A stretch of DNA of 64,000 bases from Motiliproteus sp965230735 (lineage in GTDB: Bacteria; Pseudomonadota; Gammaproteobacteria; Pseudomonadales; Balneatricaceae), in assembly GCF_965230735.1 (NCBI RefSeq), contig NZ_OZ246016.1:2728001-2792000 (forward strand), given 5' to 3'. Under the pieces are notes generated by a model, which saw only the letters and a list, made by a program, of their open reading frames with translations, was not told the DNA's origin and made no database searches. Below are positions 62,999 through 64,000 of the stretch, in pieces (position 1 is the first letter of the stretch; each line of letters begins with the position of its first letter). The position numbers and the translations under genes are program-made.

Positions 62999-63886
62999 TT
63001 AAAGGATGTAGACGAACAGAAACAGCCCGACCCAAACCACATCCACGAAGTGCCAGTACCAGCTGACCGCCTCAAAACCGAAGTGGTTATCGGCGCTGAA
63101 GTGGCCTTTGAGTACCCGTAAAAAGATGATGATCAGCATCACCGTTCCCAAGGTCACGTGGGCCCCATGGAAACCGGTCAAGATGAAAAACGTGGCGCCG
63201 TAGATTCCGGCCTGCAGCGTCAGCCCCAGCTCGGTATAGGCGACGATATACTCTTCGATTTGAAAGCCCAGGAAACACAATCCCAGCAGCACCGTCACCC
63301 CCAGCCAGACCTGCACCCGGTCACGATCGCCCAGCTTGAGGCTCTTGTGGGCGATGGTCAGGGTAACGCTGGAGCTCAACAGCAGCACCGTATTCAGCAG
63401 CGGAATCCCCCAGGGGCTGATCACCTCTTTCGGGCCGGGGAAACGCTCCATATCCGGGGTCTGCATCAACGGCCATTGCGCGCTGAAACCCTGCCAGAGC
63501 TCATTCGCAATCGCCTTATCGCCCTCACCACCCAACCAGGGAACGGCGAAGTTGCGTACATAAAACAGGGCACCGAAAAAAGCCGCAAAAAACATCACTT
63601 CTGAAAAAATGAACCAGCTCATCCCCCAGCGGAACGAACGATCCATCTGGTCACTGTAAAGACCCAGTTGGCTCTCACGGATAACACTGGCAAACCAGCG
63701 GAACACCACCCAGACCATCAGCAGCGTACCGGCAATCAACAGCCAGCCGGCGCCGCCCTGCCCGTCACTCCCAAGCGAATTGATGGTGCCCGCTGCACCC
63801 AGCGCCATCAGAAACAGCGCCACGGAGGCGATGATCGGCCAATAACTGTTAGCCGGGACGTAATAGGTGGTAGTAGGGCTACTCAT
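62999..63886 (-). CDS. ctaE: Cytochrome c oxidase subunit III
   Basis: 295 residues, seven helices, with family marks ESQLGLYSDQMDRSFRWGMSWFIFSEVMFFAAFF, SPWGIPLLNTVLLLSSSVTLTIAH and GFHGAHVTLGT, ending in the usual YWHFVDVVWVGLFLFVYIL. It is part of the aa3-type terminal oxidase. Its start overlaps the ctaG stop. Confidence 0.95.
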   Translation of the reverse strand: MSSPTTTYYVPANSYWPIIASVALFLMALGAAGTINSLGSDGQGGAGWLLIAGTLLMVWVVFRWFASVIRESQLGLYSDQMDRSFRWGMSWFIFSEVMFFAAFFGALFYVRNFAVPWLGGEGDKAIANELWQGFSAQWPLMQTPDMERFPGPKEVISPWGIPLLNTVLLLSSSVTLTIAHKSLKLGDRDRVQVWLGVTVLLGLCFLGFQIEEYIVAYTELGLTLQAGIYGATFFILTGFHGAHVTLGTVMLIIIFLRVLKGHFSADNHFGFEAVSWYWHFVDVVWVGLFLFVYIL

Positions 63887-64000
63887 AATGTACTCCTCGG
63901 CACCGTTGCCTGCTCCGCGTCGGGCTGGCGGAGACTGAGTCGAACATCGCTACCGGCAGTGGCATCAAACAACGTATAGGAGAGCGTGATAGTGCCGATA
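63883..64000 (-). CDS. ctaG: C-terminal end of cytochrome oxidase assembly protein CtaG (Cox11), cut by the window edge
   Basis: Only 39 codons are in the window. IGTITLSYTLFDA matches the end of Cox11 (TITLSYTFF), followed by an unusual tail of about 25 residues, and the stop overlaps the ctaE start (TTATGA). CtaG delivers copper to the Cu(B) centre. Confidence 0.8.
   Translation of the reverse strand, partial: IGTITLSYTLFDATAGSDVRLSLRQPDAEQATVPRSTL

Overview
The window looks like a chromosomal segment of a gammaproteobacterium, probably a marine, Oceanospirillales/Pseudomonadales-like heterotroph. This is inferred from the aa3-type cytochrome oxidase assembly cluster with a DUF2909 gene, a phasin with a lysine/alanine-rich tail, the long E. 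coli-type phosphate acetyltransferase, glutathione reductase, exonuclease III and a UbiF/UbiH-family hydroxylase. Most of it is GC-rich; about 4.85-7.2 kb and 36.1-36.8 kb are clearly more AT-rich. No rRNA, tRNA, CRISPR array or insertion sequence was recognised.

Layout. 0-10.7 kb (minus strand): a giant RTX protein running off the left edge, an AT-rich membrane orphan, and the HlyD and HlyB parts of a type I secretion system. Two genes here are damaged: the RTX frame has an in-frame TGA, and the HlyB-like gene has lost about 98 nt and its reading frame. 11-14.4 kb: a von Willebrand lipoprotein with an ECF sigma factor and a membrane partner. 14.5-31.3 kb: housekeeping and stress genes (GFA enzyme, diguanylate cyclase, M16 peptidase, SDR, phasin, frameshifted ubiquinone hydroxylase, YbaK, a hemerythrin/DUF2249/membrane-protein NO-type operon, a DedA-flavoprotein fusion, a Cache histidine kinase).

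31.5-43.2 kb is the most unusual part. It holds a CsgG-like outer-membrane lipoprotein, three paralogous exported proteins that each end in one curlin-like motif, two more small exported proteins, a LysM protein, and an overlapping operon of ECF sigma, anti-sigma, two subtilases and a lipoprotein. Five copies of a 30-nt bipartite element, read on the minus strand as TGAACC-N15-GTKACCYAC, stand upstream of the csgG-like gene, the exported-protein operon, the two other paralogs and a 69-aa gene. I read this as a curli-like surface system with its own ECF regulon. The anti-sigma factor carries a periplasmic domain resembling a subtilisin propeptide, and the second subtilase has none of its own.

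43.4-46.9 kb: a glycosyltransferase, an MTAP-like phosphorylase, a radical SAM enzyme and a DUF2064 transferase, resembling arsenosugar-type clusters. 47.2-58.4 kb: an MTHFR-like protein, a VWA plus membrane J-domain pair, a thiamine-binding protein, Pta, several small genes, a fructosamine kinase, Gor, XthA, a UspE-like protein and an ArsR regulator. 58.4-64 kb: a YIP1 protein and the cytochrome c oxidase maturation/structural cluster (ctaB, ctaA, Sco-like, SURF1, DUF2909, ctaE, end of ctaG).
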